From: Sphingomonas sp. IBVSS2
GTDB taxonomy: Bacteria; Pseudomonadota; Alphaproteobacteria; Sphingomonadales; Sphingomonadaceae
Assembly: GCF_002127225.1 (NCBI RefSeq)
Contig: NZ_NFUR01000004.1
Span: 62,001-126,000, forward strand
Direction: 5' to 3'
Length of the DNA stretch: 64,000 nucleotides
Each line of letters starts with the position of its first letter. The first letter of the stretch is position 1. This document shows positions 46,326 through 54,895 of this stretch, in pieces. Both the position numbers and the translations under genes were made by a program. The notes under the pieces were generated by a model, which did not search any database, was not told the origin of the DNA, and saw nothing but the letters and a program-made list of their open reading frames with translations.

Positions 46326-46402
46326 TGGTCGGGGAAAGAGGATTCGAACCTCCGGCCCCTGCGTCCCGAACACAGTGCTCTACCAGGCTGAGCTATTCCC
46401 CG
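46326..46402 (-). tRNA. tRNA-Pro (anticodon CGG)
   Basis: The minus strand folds as a complete cloverleaf: acceptor CGGGGAA / TTCCCCG, D arm TAGCTCAGCCTGGTAGAGC, anticodon stem CTGTG/CGCAG with loop TTCGGGA (anticodon CGG), T arm with GGTTCGAATCC and a genomically encoded CCA preceded by A (46326-46329). Confidence 0.96.
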
Positions 46403-46479
46403 ACCGGCGCATCCGGGGCGAACCCCGACTGCGAGGGGGCGCCTATAACCACGCCGTGGGAGTCACGCAAGCCACTGAA

Positions 46480-47775
46480 TCAGCTTTTCCGCGCGCCCAG
46501 CATGGCATCGACCGAAACGAACTTCTCGCGCGGGGCGCCGATGCGGGCGGCGGCGATCTCGGCGGCGTCGATCTTCTGCCAGTCGCGGAAGGTGACCAGC
46601 TCCACACGGCGTTCCGCGAGCAGCGCGTCGAGCCCCGGCCGGCCGGCCTTGCCCGAGCCTTCACCGACATCCTCGGCGATCTTCTCGGCGATGGCGAAGC
46701 CGTCGGGCCGGTTGGTGCCGATCGTCCCCGTCGGGCCGCGCCGCGCCCAGCCCACCGCATAGAGGCCGGGCAGCACCCGCCCGTCGAGATTGGCGAATCG
46801 CCCCGCCTTGTCGTCATAGGGCACGCCGTCGATCGGCGGGGTGCGATAGCCGATGCAGCTCACCACCAGGCCGGCCGGCACCGCATAGGTCTCGCCCGTG
46901 CCATGGGCATTGCCGTCCAGGCCCAGCGCGGTGCGCTCGACGATGACGCGCTCGACCTTGCCATCGCCTTCGATCGCAACCGGCATGGCGAAGAAATCGA
47001 AGACGATGCGGATCGGCTTGTCGGGCATGCCCTGGGCGAAGCGGCGCAGATGCCCCACCGACTTGCGCTGGCCGGGATCGAGGACGGCATCGTCCTCCGC
47101 CGGCGGCAGGTCCGCGAGGGAGACCACCGGCGTCGCGCGCTGGAGCTCGCCCAGCTCGCCCAGCTCCTTTGGCGTCATCGCGATCTGGTGCGGGCCGCGG
47201 CGGCCCAGGATGGTGATGGTGTCGACATGCCCGCCCCGCAGCGCGCCGAGCGCATGGGTGACGATGTCCGACCCCTCGAACTCGTCCTGCGTCTTGGCGA
47301 GCACGCGGGCGACGTCGAGCGCGACATTGCCGTTGCCGATCACCACCGCCGGCCCGCCCAGTGGCGGATCGAGATCGGCAAAGTCGGGATGGCCGTTGTA
47401 CCAGCCCACGAACGCCGCCGAGCCGACCACGCCGCGCAGGTCGGCTCCGGGTATGTCCAGCTTGCGGTCGTGCGGGGCGCCGGTGGCGAGCACCACGGCG
47501 TCATAGAGCGTGCGCAGCTCGTCGATCGACACGTCCCGGCCCAGCGTGACGTTGCCGACGAAGCGGACATTGTCGGTCAATGCCACGGCCTCGTAGCGGC
47601 GCGAGACGCCCTTGATCGACTGGTGATCGGGGGCGACGCCGGTGCGGATCAGCCCGAAGGGCACGGGAAGCCGGTCGATGATGTCGACCCGGACCTGATC
47701 GCCGAACACCTTCTGGCAGGCTTCGGCCGTGTAATAGCCCGCCGGCCCGGAACCGATCACCGCGACGTGACGCAT
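46480..47775 (-). CDS. Ferredoxin/adrenodoxin--NADP+ reductase-like flavoprotein (FprA type)
   Basis: ATG 47775 is preceded by GGGAGG at 7 nt. The 431-aa enzyme has an FAD-binding Rossmann motif at the N-terminus (HVAVIGSGPAGYYTAEACQ), the family signature PFGLIRTGVAPDHQSIKGV, an NADPH-binding motif (PAVVIGNGNVALDVARVL) and the C-terminal GWARRGPTGTIGTNRPDGF. It transfers electrons from NADPH to a ferredoxin or related carrier. The carrier gene is not in this window. Confidence 0.9.
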   Translation of the reverse strand: MRHVAVIGSGPAGYYTAEACQKVFGDQVRVDIIDRLPVPFGLIRTGVAPDHQSIKGVSRRYEAVALTDNVRFVGNVTLGRDVSIDELRTLYDAVVLATGAPHDRKLDIPGADLRGVVGSAAFVGWYNGHPDFADLDPPLGGPAVVIGNGNVALDVARVLAKTQDEFEGSDIVTHALGALRGGHVDTITILGRRGPHQIAMTPKELGELGELQRATPVVSLADLPPAEDDAVLDPGQRKSVGHLRRFAQGMPDKPIRIVFDFFAMPVAIEGDGKVERVIVERTALGLDGNAHGTGETYAVPAGLVVSCIGYRTPPIDGVPYDDKAGRFANLDGRVLPGLYAVGWARRGPTGTIGTNRPDGFAIAEKIAEDVGEGSGKAGRPGLDALLAERRVELVTFRDWQKIDAAEIAAARIGAPREKFVSVDAMLGARKS

Positions 47776-47873
47776 GGGCATTCCTCCCGCGATCTGAGGA
47801 GGCCAGCCTAGCGACCGGGCAGGGAAGGGCAACCCTCTCGACGGGCGCCCGGGCTTGTTGCTAGGCCGTGCCG

Positions 47874-48422
47874 ATGATCGAAACGACCGCCAGCCTGCTT
47901 GGCCTGATCAACGTCTTCCTGGTCGTTCGCCGCAGCATGTGGAACTATCCCTTCGCGCTGGCGATGGTCGCGCTCTACGCCTGGGTCTTCTATCACGAGA
48001 AGCTCTACAGCGACGCGCTGCTCCAGCTCTTCTTCTTCGTGGTCAATCTCTATGGCTGGTCGAACTGGGCGCGCTCGCGGGCCGGGAGCGGCGAAGTGGT
48101 GGTCGAGACGATGGGCGTACGGGCGCGCCTGGCCTGGGCGCTGGTCTGCGCCGCGGTGATCGGTGCCTGGGGCTATGCGATGCACCGGCTCACCGATGCG
48201 GCCTATCCCTGGTGGGACGGCGGCATCGCGGTGCTCAGCATCGCCGCGCAGATCCTCCAGTCCCGCCGCAGCTGGGAAAGCTGGGTGCTGTGGATCGTCG
48301 TCGACCTGCTCGCGATCCCTTTGTTCGCCGTAAAGGAATTGTGGCGTACGGCGGGGCTGTACGGGGTGTTCCTGGCGCTTTCGCTATGGGGGCTCGCCGA
48401 CTGGCTGAAGGCACGGAAATGA
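47874..48422 (+). CDS. pnuC: PnuC-family ribosyl-nicotinamide/vitamin transporter
   Basis: A 182-aa membrane protein with about seven helices and the PnuC motifs NYPFALAMVALYAWVFYHEK, YSDALLQLFFFVVNLYGWSNW and ESWVLWIVVDLLAIPLF. ATG 47874 is chosen over GTG 47868; the ribosome site is weak. Overlaps the kinase gene by ATGA, so uptake and phosphorylation are coupled, the usual PnuC design of metabolic trapping. Confidence 0.9.
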   Translation: MIETTASLLGLINVFLVVRRSMWNYPFALAMVALYAWVFYHEKLYSDALLQLFFFVVNLYGWSNWARSRAGSGEVVVETMGVRARLAWALVCAAVIGAWGYAMHRLTDAAYPWWDGGIAVLSIAAQILQSRRSWESWVLWIVVDLLAIPLFAVKELWRTAGLYGVFLALSLWGLADWLKARK

Positions 48423-48943
48423 AGCTGCGCACCATCTGTCTCCACGGGCCGGAGAGCACCGGCAAGTCCACCCTGGCGCCGCGCATCGCTGCCTATCTCG
48501 GCGGTGAGGTGGTGGACGAATATGGCCGCGAATATGCCGAGGCGCGCGGCATCGACTTCACGATGCGCGACCTGCTGGAGATCGCCAAGACGCACGACGC
48601 GGGCGCGCGCACCATGGTCGCGGCCGGCCTCAGGCCGCTGGTGCTCGATACCGATCCGCTGATGACCGCGGTCTGGGCCGACATGCTGTTCGGCGCGCGC
48701 GATCCCTGGTTCGACGAATGGCAGGGCACGGCGGATCTCTATCTGCTGTTCGACATCGACATGCCCTGGCGCGCCGACGGCACCCGCATGTTCGGCACCC
48801 GGGAACTGCGGCAGAAATTCTACGACCTCAGCAAGGCCGAGCTGGAGCGGCGGGGCGTGCGCTGGGCGCATGTCTCGGGCCAGGGCGAGGAACGCTATGT
48901 CAACGCCATCGCCGCGATCGAGGCAGCCCAGGCCGACGGCTGA
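48419..48943 (+). CDS. NadR-like kinase (ribosylnicotinamide kinase domain only)
   Basis: A 174-aa P-loop protein: HGPESTGKSTLAPRIA, then VVDEYGREYAEARG and a DTDPLMTAVWADMLFG segment as in the kinase domain of NadR. The adenylyltransferase domain of full NadR is absent. Given the upstream pnuC, it likely phosphorylates the imported nucleoside-like vitamin (nicotinamide riboside, or thiamine-type substrate in some relatives). Confidence 0.85.
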   Translation: MKLRTICLHGPESTGKSTLAPRIAAYLGGEVVDEYGREYAEARGIDFTMRDLLEIAKTHDAGARTMVAAGLRPLVLDTDPLMTAVWADMLFGARDPWFDEWQGTADLYLLFDIDMPWRADGTRMFGTRELRQKFYDLSKAELERRGVRWAHVSGQGEERYVNAIAAIEAAQADG

Positions 48944-49158
48944 GGCGCCTCCGACGGTTGCGGGATGCGTATGCTGCACTTGCGAGAAATTGTCGGCCGT
49001 TGTCATAGTTCGTACACAATCCGATCCTAACGGCGCCCTTGCAGGGGGCGAGAGCCACTCTTCGATAACAAGAATGCCCGGCGTGACGGTGGCGCGGTTC
49101 TGCGAATGCGGGGTCGTGGCCATTGCTGCGTGTCGGGCGCACAGCAGGGAAGAACCAC

Positions 49159-51483
49159 ATGAAGATCCGCATCACCAGATCTGCCCTTTTCCTGGGCGCG
49201 GCATTCGGCGCGCTCGCCATCGGCGGCACCGCGCAGGCGCAGGACACTGCCGCCCCGGCCGCCGACGAGCCCACGACCGAGATCGTCGTCACTGCCGAGC
49301 GCCGTCCCGAAGCGCTGAAGAACACCCCGGTGTCGGTCGCGGTGATCGGCGGCCAGGATGCCCGCGACTTCACCGCCAGCGGCGACGACACGCTGCTCGC
49401 GCTGTCGGGCAAGGTCCCCAGCTTCTATGCCGAGACGACCACCGGCCGCATCTTCCCGCGCTTCTACATCCGCGGCCTGGGCAATATCGACTTCTACCTG
49501 GGCGCTTCGCAGCCCGTGTCGATCATCCAGGACGACGTGGTGCTCGAGCATGTCGTGCTCAAGTCGAACCCGGTCTATGACCTCGATCACGTCGAAGTGC
49601 TGCGCGGTCCGCAGGGCTCGCTGTTCGGCCGCAACACCACGGCCGGCATCGTCAAGTTCGACACCGTCCGCCCGTCGCTGGACGGTCTCGATGCGCGCGG
49701 CACGCTGAGCTATGGCAGCTACAACAGCATCAGCCTCGATGCCGGCATCGGCGGCCCGCTGGCCGACAATGTCGCAATCCGCGTGTCGGGCCTGTTCCAG
49801 CACCGCGACGACTATGTCGACAACGCCTATTCCGGCCCGAACTCGGACGGCACCCAGCGCCCCAAGAGGAACGCGATGGGCGGCTTCGACGAGCGCGACG
49901 CCCGCATCCAGCTGCTGGTGAAGCCGACCGAGGACTGGACCTCGCTCTTCTCGGCGCACATGCGCAACTATAACGGCACCTCGACCCTGTTCCTGCGCAA
50001 TGCGCTCAAGAAGGGCTCGAACGACGTGAGCAACGTCTCGCGCACCACGGTCCAGTATGACGAGGCGGCGAACAATCCGCAGGACTATGACACCTACGGC
50101 CTGTCGTGGAACAACAGCTTCGATTTCGGCCCGGTCACGCTGACCTCGATCACGGCCTTCGAGACCAGCTCGGGCTATAGCCGCGGCGACACCGATGGCG
50201 GCTTCAGCCAGCTCGGCTACAATCCGGCGACGGGCACGTGCCGCGATTGCGGCCAGTCGATGGGCCGCCTGCGCGGTCTCGATCAGTGGTCGCAGGAAGT
50301 CCGCCTGGCCAGCAACGGCACCGGCGCCTTCAAGTGGCAGATCGGCGGCATGTACTTCGACAGCCGCGACATCACCGAATTCTACCAGCGCGCCTGGTTC
50401 CTGAGCCCGGGCGTGGTCGGCCGCAACCCGAACAACTGGGTACGCCTGCACGACGTGAACACCAGCTGGGCGCTGTTCGGCCAGGCGAGCTACCAGGTGA
50501 CGCCGCGCTTCCGCCTGACCGGCGGCGTGCGCGTGACCCAGGACACCAAGACCACCGATCTGCTGAAGACCGCCGACACCGCGGCGGGCGCCGTGACCTA
50601 TGCCGGCCGCCGCCACGTCCGCCTGTCGGACCGGCAGCCGAGCTGGGACGTGAGCGCGCTCTATGAGGCGAGCGACGAGCTGAGCCTCTATGCCCGCGTC
50701 GCGCGCGGCTTCCGCGGCCCGACCATCCAGGGCCGCTCGGCGGTGTTCAACTCGGACTTCACCACCGCCAATTCGGAGACGATCCTGTCGTGGGAGGCCG
50801 GCATCAAGTCGAGCCTGTTCGACAACAAGGTCCGCTTCAACCTGACCGGCTTCTACTACACGGTCGACGACATCCAGCTGAACGGCAACGATTCGAACGG
50901 CAACGGCGTGCTGTTCAACGCCGACAAGGCCGAGGCTTACGGCGTCGAGGCCGAGCTGAACGTGCGCCCGGTGCGCAACCTCGCGCTCTCCTTCGGTGCC
51001 AGCTGGCTCCATTCGGAGATCAAGGACAAGCGCGTCTACGCCCAGGTCTGCGCGCTGGCCGGCACGGTGGTCTGCACGGTCAACGATCCCACCATCACCC
51101 GCACCGTCTTCGGTTCGCCGGCGGTGTTCGCGCAGATCGACGGCAACCCGCTGCCGAACGCGCCGGAGTACAACCTCAGCGCCACGGCCCGTTACGACAT
51201 CCCGGTCAGCGACAGCGGCAAGGTCTTCATCTCGACCGACTGGAACGTGCAGGGCTACACCAACTATGTGCTCTACAAGACCAACGAGTTCTACTCGAAG
51301 GGCAATTTCGAAGGCGGCCTGAAGATCGGCTACCAGGGCGGCAACGGCGCCTGGGAAGTCGCCGCCTTCGCCCGCAACATCACGAACGAGAAGAACCTCA
51401 AGGGCGTGATCGAAAACTATATGGCCGCCGTGCTCAACGAGCCGCGCGTCATCGGCGTGTCGCTGACCGGCCGGATCCATTAA
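49159..51483 (+). CDS. TonB-dependent receptor, probably part of the PnuC salvage route
   Basis: ATG 49159 follows GGGAAGAA and starts a 774-aa outer-membrane receptor: signal peptide (residues 1-28, ending AQAQ), TonB-box-like EIVVTAERR, plug domain (about 45-160, with RFYIRGLGNIDFYLG and VEVLRGPQGSLFGRNTTAG) and a 22-strand barrel ending GVSLTGRIH. The 215 bp upstream carry no riboswitch that I recognise. Adjacent to pnuC and the NadR-like kinase, so the transport of the same vitamin across the outer membrane is plausible. Confidence 0.88.
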   Translation: MKIRITRSALFLGAAFGALAIGGTAQAQDTAAPAADEPTTEIVVTAERRPEALKNTPVSVAVIGGQDARDFTASGDDTLLALSGKVPSFYAETTTGRIFPRFYIRGLGNIDFYLGASQPVSIIQDDVVLEHVVLKSNPVYDLDHVEVLRGPQGSLFGRNTTAGIVKFDTVRPSLDGLDARGTLSYGSYNSISLDAGIGGPLADNVAIRVSGLFQHRDDYVDNAYSGPNSDGTQRPKRNAMGGFDERDARIQLLVKPTEDWTSLFSAHMRNYNGTSTLFLRNALKKGSNDVSNVSRTTVQYDEAANNPQDYDTYGLSWNNSFDFGPVTLTSITAFETSSGYSRGDTDGGFSQLGYNPATGTCRDCGQSMGRLRGLDQWSQEVRLASNGTGAFKWQIGGMYFDSRDITEFYQRAWFLSPGVVGRNPNNWVRLHDVNTSWALFGQASYQVTPRFRLTGGVRVTQDTKTTDLLKTADTAAGAVTYAGRRHVRLSDRQPSWDVSALYEASDELSLYARVARGFRGPTIQGRSAVFNSDFTTANSETILSWEAGIKSSLFDNKVRFNLTGFYYTVDDIQLNGNDSNGNGVLFNADKAEAYGVEAELNVRPVRNLALSFGASWLHSEIKDKRVYAQVCALAGTVVCTVNDPTITRTVFGSPAVFAQIDGNPLPNAPEYNLSATARYDIPVSDSGKVFISTDWNVQGYTNYVLYKTNEFYSKGNFEGGLKIGYQGGNGAWEVAAFARNITNEKNLKGVIENYMAAVLNEPRVIGVSLTGRIH

Positions 51484-51503
51484 TCCCTTTCCGGCGGTCA
51501 GTC

Positions 51504-51534
51504 GGGCCCGGCGGATTGCAACTCCGCTGGGCCC
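51504..51534 (+). terminator. Stem-loop after the TonB-dependent receptor
   Basis: GGGCCCGGCGGA pairs with TCCGCTGGGCCC (12 bp, one G-T pair), loop TTGCAAC. It is followed by a short TCCCCTTT. Lies 21 bp after the stop codon. Confidence 0.75.
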
Positions 51535-51550
51535 GTCCCCTTTCCAGGGC

Positions 51551-51586
51551 AAAAAAAGGGCGGGTGCCGATGGCGCCCGCCCTTTT
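51551..51586. terminator. Bidirectional terminator between TonB receptor and CsgG-like gene
   Basis: AAAAAAAGGGCGGGTGCC-GAT-GGCGCCCGCCCTTTT: an 11-bp stem flanked by A-run on one side and T-run on the other, serving both converging genes. Confidence 0.9.
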
Positions 51587-51604
51587 CTCTAGCGTTCGGG
51601 AACG

Positions 51605-52582
51605 TCAGTTCGACGGCGCCAGCTTGGTGTTCAGCACCCAGCCGACATTGTCGTTCTCGTCGGCGACTTCCCACCACAGGCCGTTCTTGTTGCCGGTGGG
51701 ATAGACGATCGCGCCCACCGGGAGCGTGCGGATGACCTTGCCCGTCGCGACCGGGGTGGCGCGCATCGCGACCGGCGCCTGGGCGGTGAAGGTCTTGGCG
51801 GGCGCCGCCTGGGCGGTGCCGGCATCGCCCGGCCGGACGAGGCCGAGGTCGGTGACCATCTTGGCATAGGCCTGGATGAACGACAGCGTCACGATCCGGC
51901 CGATATCGGTATTCTCATAGCCGCCGCCGACCGCGCCCGCCGCGCCGCCGAAGAAGCCGACGCCGCCGCCCGCGCCGAACCCGATGTCGTTCTTGGCGGC
52001 ATAGCCTTCCTGCACCGCGATCGTCTCGGTTGTGCGGACGTTGGTGAGCGAGAGCACGGTGTTCGCCTCGAGCTTGCGCGACTTGATGCCACCGAGCAGC
52101 CCGCCGACGCGGCCGCCGACCAGGCCGCCCACGATGCCGCCCACCGCGCTGCCGCTGGCATTGCTGTTGGCGCCCTGCACTTCGGCGACGAGCACATAGT
52201 CGGCCGCCTTGATCTGTCCCTGGCCGACATTCGCGCCGCGCTGCAGGCCCAGGCCGCCGCCGATGTCACGCTCGCGCGCCGCCGCCTGCAGGCCGGAGCC
52301 GCGATCGACGAGGTTGAAGCAGCCCGAGCGCTGCACCAGCACCTTGAGCAGCTTGGCGGGCGGGGCGAGCTGATACTGGGTCCAGCCGCTGGGATCGTCG
52401 CCGTCGACGATCGAGAGCGTGCCCAGCTTGCGCGAGCAATGCGGCACGTCGTTGACGGCGGCCTGCTGCAGCTTCTCCCCCTTGGTCGGCTTGGCTTGCT
52501 TCTGCGCATAGGCTCCGCTCGCGCCGAGCAGGGCGGCCGAAGCCATCAACGTCTTCACGATGAACGCGGTCTTCGAGGTCAT
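51605..52582 (-). CDS. CsgG/HfaB-like outer-membrane protein with C-terminal SH3 domain
   Basis: ATG 52582 follows GGGAGAG. The 325-aa protein has a signal peptide (about 1-25, LLGASGAYAQ), a CsgG-like core (LLKVLVQRSGCFNLVDRGSG, ADYVLVAEVQGANS), a glycine-zipper stretch (VGGIVGGLVGGRVGGLLGG), and an SH3-type end (RATPVATGKVIRTLPVGAIV, WWEVADENDNVGWVL). CsgG forms channels for curli, but no curli or holdfast genes are in this window. Lipid attachment is not evident; the cargo is unknown. Confidence 0.75.
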   Translation of the reverse strand: MTSKTAFIVKTLMASAALLGASGAYAQKQAKPTKGEKLQQAAVNDVPHCSRKLGTLSIVDGDDPSGWTQYQLAPPAKLLKVLVQRSGCFNLVDRGSGLQAAARERDIGGGLGLQRGANVGQGQIKAADYVLVAEVQGANSNASGSAVGGIVGGLVGGRVGGLLGGIKSRKLEANTVLSLTNVRTTETIAVQEGYAAKNDIGFGAGGGVGFFGGAAGAVGGGYENTDIGRIVTLSFIQAYAKMVTDLGLVRPGDAGTAQAAPAKTFTAQAPVAMRATPVATGKVIRTLPVGAIVYPTGNKNGLWWEVADENDNVGWVLNTKLAPSN

Positions 52583-52712
52583 GGTTCTCTCCCTCTGTTT
52601 GAAACCATCGCCCGGATAGCGGCAAACGCGTCGCGGTGAAATCACAGAAGGTACCGGCGGTATATTTCGGGCCCTTTGGCTTTCGCGTGCAAGCTGCTAA
52701 CGCGCCCCGATC

Positions 52713-54521
52713 ATGGCAACCGACCTTTCCAAGATCCGCAACTTCTCGATCATCGCGCACATCGACCATGGCAAGTCGACTCTGGCCGACCGGCTGATCC
52801 AGCGCACCGGCGGACTCTCCGAGCGGGAGATGTCCGCCCAGGTGCTCGACAATATGGACATCGAGAAGGAGCGGGGCATCACCATCAAGGCGCAGACCGT
52901 GCGCCTGGAATGGAAGGGCCATGTCCTCAACCTGATGGACACGCCCGGGCACGTCGACTTCGCCTATGAGGTGAGCCGCAGCCTGGCCGCCTGCGAAGGC
53001 GCGCTGCTGGTGGTGGACGCGGCCCAGGGCGTCGAGGCGCAGACGCTCGCCAATGTCTATCAGTCGATCGAGCATGATCACGAGATCATCCCGGTCATCA
53101 ACAAGATCGACCTGCCCTCGGCCGAGCCGGAGAAGGTGAAGAACGAGATCGAGGAGATCATCGGCCTCGACGCCTCGAATGCCGTGCTCGCCAGCGCCAA
53201 GGCCGGCATCGGCATCGACGAGATCCTGGATGCCGTGGTCGAGCGCATCCCCGCGCCCAAGGGCGATCCGGACGCGCCGCTGAAGGCGATGCTGGTCGAC
53301 AGCTGGTACGACCCCTATCTCGGCGTCGTCATCCTGGTCCGCGTGATCGACGGCACGATCCGCAAGGGCCAGCAGGTCAAGTTCATGCAGACCGGCACCA
53401 CCCATCTGATCGACCGGGTCGGCTGCTTCCGCCCCAAGCTCGAGAACCTGCCCGACCTGGGGCCCGGCGAGATCGGCTTCATCACCGCGCAGATCAAGGA
53501 AGTCGCCCAGGCGCGCGTCGGCGACACGCTGACCGACGCCAAGAAGCCTGCCGCCGAAGCGCTGCCGGGCTTCAAGGAAGTCCAGCCCGTGGTTTTCTGC
53601 GGCCTGTTCCCGGTCGACGCCAATGATTTCGAGAAGCTGCGCGAGAGCATCTCCAAGCTGCGCCTCAACGACGCCTCGTTCAGTTTCGAGATGGAGACCA
53701 GCGCCGCGCTCGGCTTCGGCTTCCGCTGCGGTTTCCTGGGCCTGCTCCACCTGGAGATCATCCAGGAGCGCCTCAGCCGCGAATATGATCTCGACCTGAT
53801 CACCACCGCGCCTTCGGTGGTCTACAAGCTCAAGCTGACCAAGGCGGCGGGCGAGGCCGAGGCGCGGGAGATCGAACTCCACAATCCCGCCGATATGCCC
53901 GATCCCAACCGGATCGCGGAGATCGAGGAGCCGTGGATCAATGCGGTGATCTATGTGCCCGACGAGTATCTCGGGCCGATCCTCAAGCTCTGCCAGGACC
54001 GGCGCGGCATCCAGAAGAACCTCACCTATGTCGGCGGTCGCGCCCAGGTGACCTATGAACTGCCGCTCAACGAAGTGGTGTTCGATTTCTACGATCGCCT
54101 GAAATCGATCAGCCGCGGCTATGCCAGTTTCGACTATGAGCAGATCGGCCACCGCGCCGGCGACCTCGTCAAGATGAGCATCCTCGTCAACAACGAGCCG
54201 GTCGACGCGCTGAGCATGATCGTCCACCGCTCGACCGCCGAGAGCCGCGGCCGCGGCATGTGCGAGCGGCTGAAGGACCTGATCCCGCGCCACCTGTTCA
54301 AGATCCCGATCCAGGCGGCGATCGGCGGCAAGGTGGTCGCCCGCGAGACGATCGCGGCGTTGCGCAAGGACGTGACCGCGAAATGCTATGGCGGCGACAT
54401 CACGCGCAAGCGGAAGCTGCTGGAGAAGCAGAAGGAAGGCAAGAAGCGGATGCGCGAGTATGGCTCGGTGCAGATCCCGCAAGAGGCCTTCATCGCGGCG
54501 CTGCGGATGGGCGAGGAATAG
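52713..54521 (+). CDS. lepA: Elongation factor 4 (LepA)
   Basis: A 602-aa translational GTPase with G1 AHIDHGKST, the switch region [19 protein letters not shown]3 [10 protein letters not shown] and G4 [12 protein letters not shown], domains II-IV, and the LepA-specific C-terminal domain ending with [19 protein letters not shown] and [12 protein letters not shown]. Back-translocates stalled ribosomes. Sits alone with a hairpin at 54537-54559 downstream. Confidence 0.97.
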   Translation: MATDLSKIRNFSIIAHIDHGKSTLADRLIQRTGGLSEREMSAQVLDNMDIEKERGITIKAQTVRLEWKGHVLNLMDTPGHVDFAYEVSRSLAACEGALLVVDAAQGVEAQTLANVYQSIEHDHEIIPVINKIDLPSAEPEKVKNEIEEIIGLDASNAVLASAKAGIGIDEILDAVVERIPAPKGDPDAPLKAMLVDSWYDPYLGVVILVRVIDGTIRKGQQVKFMQTGTTHLIDRVGCFRPKLENLPDLGPGEIGFITAQIKEVAQARVGDTLTDAKKPAAEALPGFKEVQPVVFCGLFPVDANDFEKLRESISKLRLNDASFSFEMETSAALGFGFRCGFLGLLHLEIIQERLSREYDLDLITTAPSVVYKLKLTKAAGEAEAREIELHNPADMPDPNRIAEIEEPWINAVIYVPDEYLGPILKLCQDRRGIQKNLTYVGGRAQVTYELPLNEVVFDFYDRLKSISRGYASFDYEQIGHRAGDLVKMSILVNNEPVDALSMIVHRSTAESRGRGMCERLKDLIPRHLFKIPIQAAIGGKVVARETIAALRKDVTAKCYGGDITRKRKLLEKQKEGKKRMREYGSVQIPQEAFIAALRMGEE

Positions 54522-54895
54522 GGCGACCTGGTGTCCGCCGGCCATCGGTGATGGCCGGCCCGGGCCTTTGCGAAGGCCGCTGCCCGTTCTTGCGGCGATC
54601 GGGGTAGCGCACCATCCTCATCGCTTGCCGCTGCGATTTGGTCGCAAATGACTTGCGCGGATTCGTCGGGCGTCGGGAGGTCGAAATCCCGGCGGCGATG
54701 AGCCTTCAAGATAAATGTTGCGATCTTCTTCTCCTTTTGAGAAGTCTAACCTGTCTCTCCTCAACAGGTTGGCGCCATGTCTGCAGAGCGGCTCAGCAAC
54801 AACTTCACTGGTCTTCCGGGAAGTGTGGCTGGGTCGGCGATGCTAGGGGGTGGCACGCGCGCCGGCGACGTCCCGCACATTGATGGAGCGCAACC
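54522..54895. other. Intergenic region after lepA
   Basis: 374 bp. It holds a perfect 10-bp hairpin (GCCGGCCATC-ggt-GATGGCCGGC, 54537-54559; no T-run), a 6-bp hairpin (CTTCTC/GAGAAG, 54728-54744) and a CCTGT/ACAGG stem just after it. A minus-strand frame from 54709 (TTG) reads like a decayed coding remnant for about 50 residues, but it has no ribosome site and runs into the lepA end. No supported gene. Confidence 0.4.

Noticed and set aside
48944..49158. Possible TPP or other riboswitch before the TonB-dependent receptor
   Set aside because: Looked for the TPP core (CTGAGA ... ACC ... GAACCTGAT) and the cobalamin box; neither is present. Only a weak GGCGCCC/GGGGGC hairpin is visible.
54386..54709. 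Minus-strand frame beginning at TTG 54709 with a natural-looking first 50 residues
   Set aside because: No ribosome site, includes the hairpin at 54537-54559 and overlaps the 3' end of lepA by 136 bp; at best a gene remnant.
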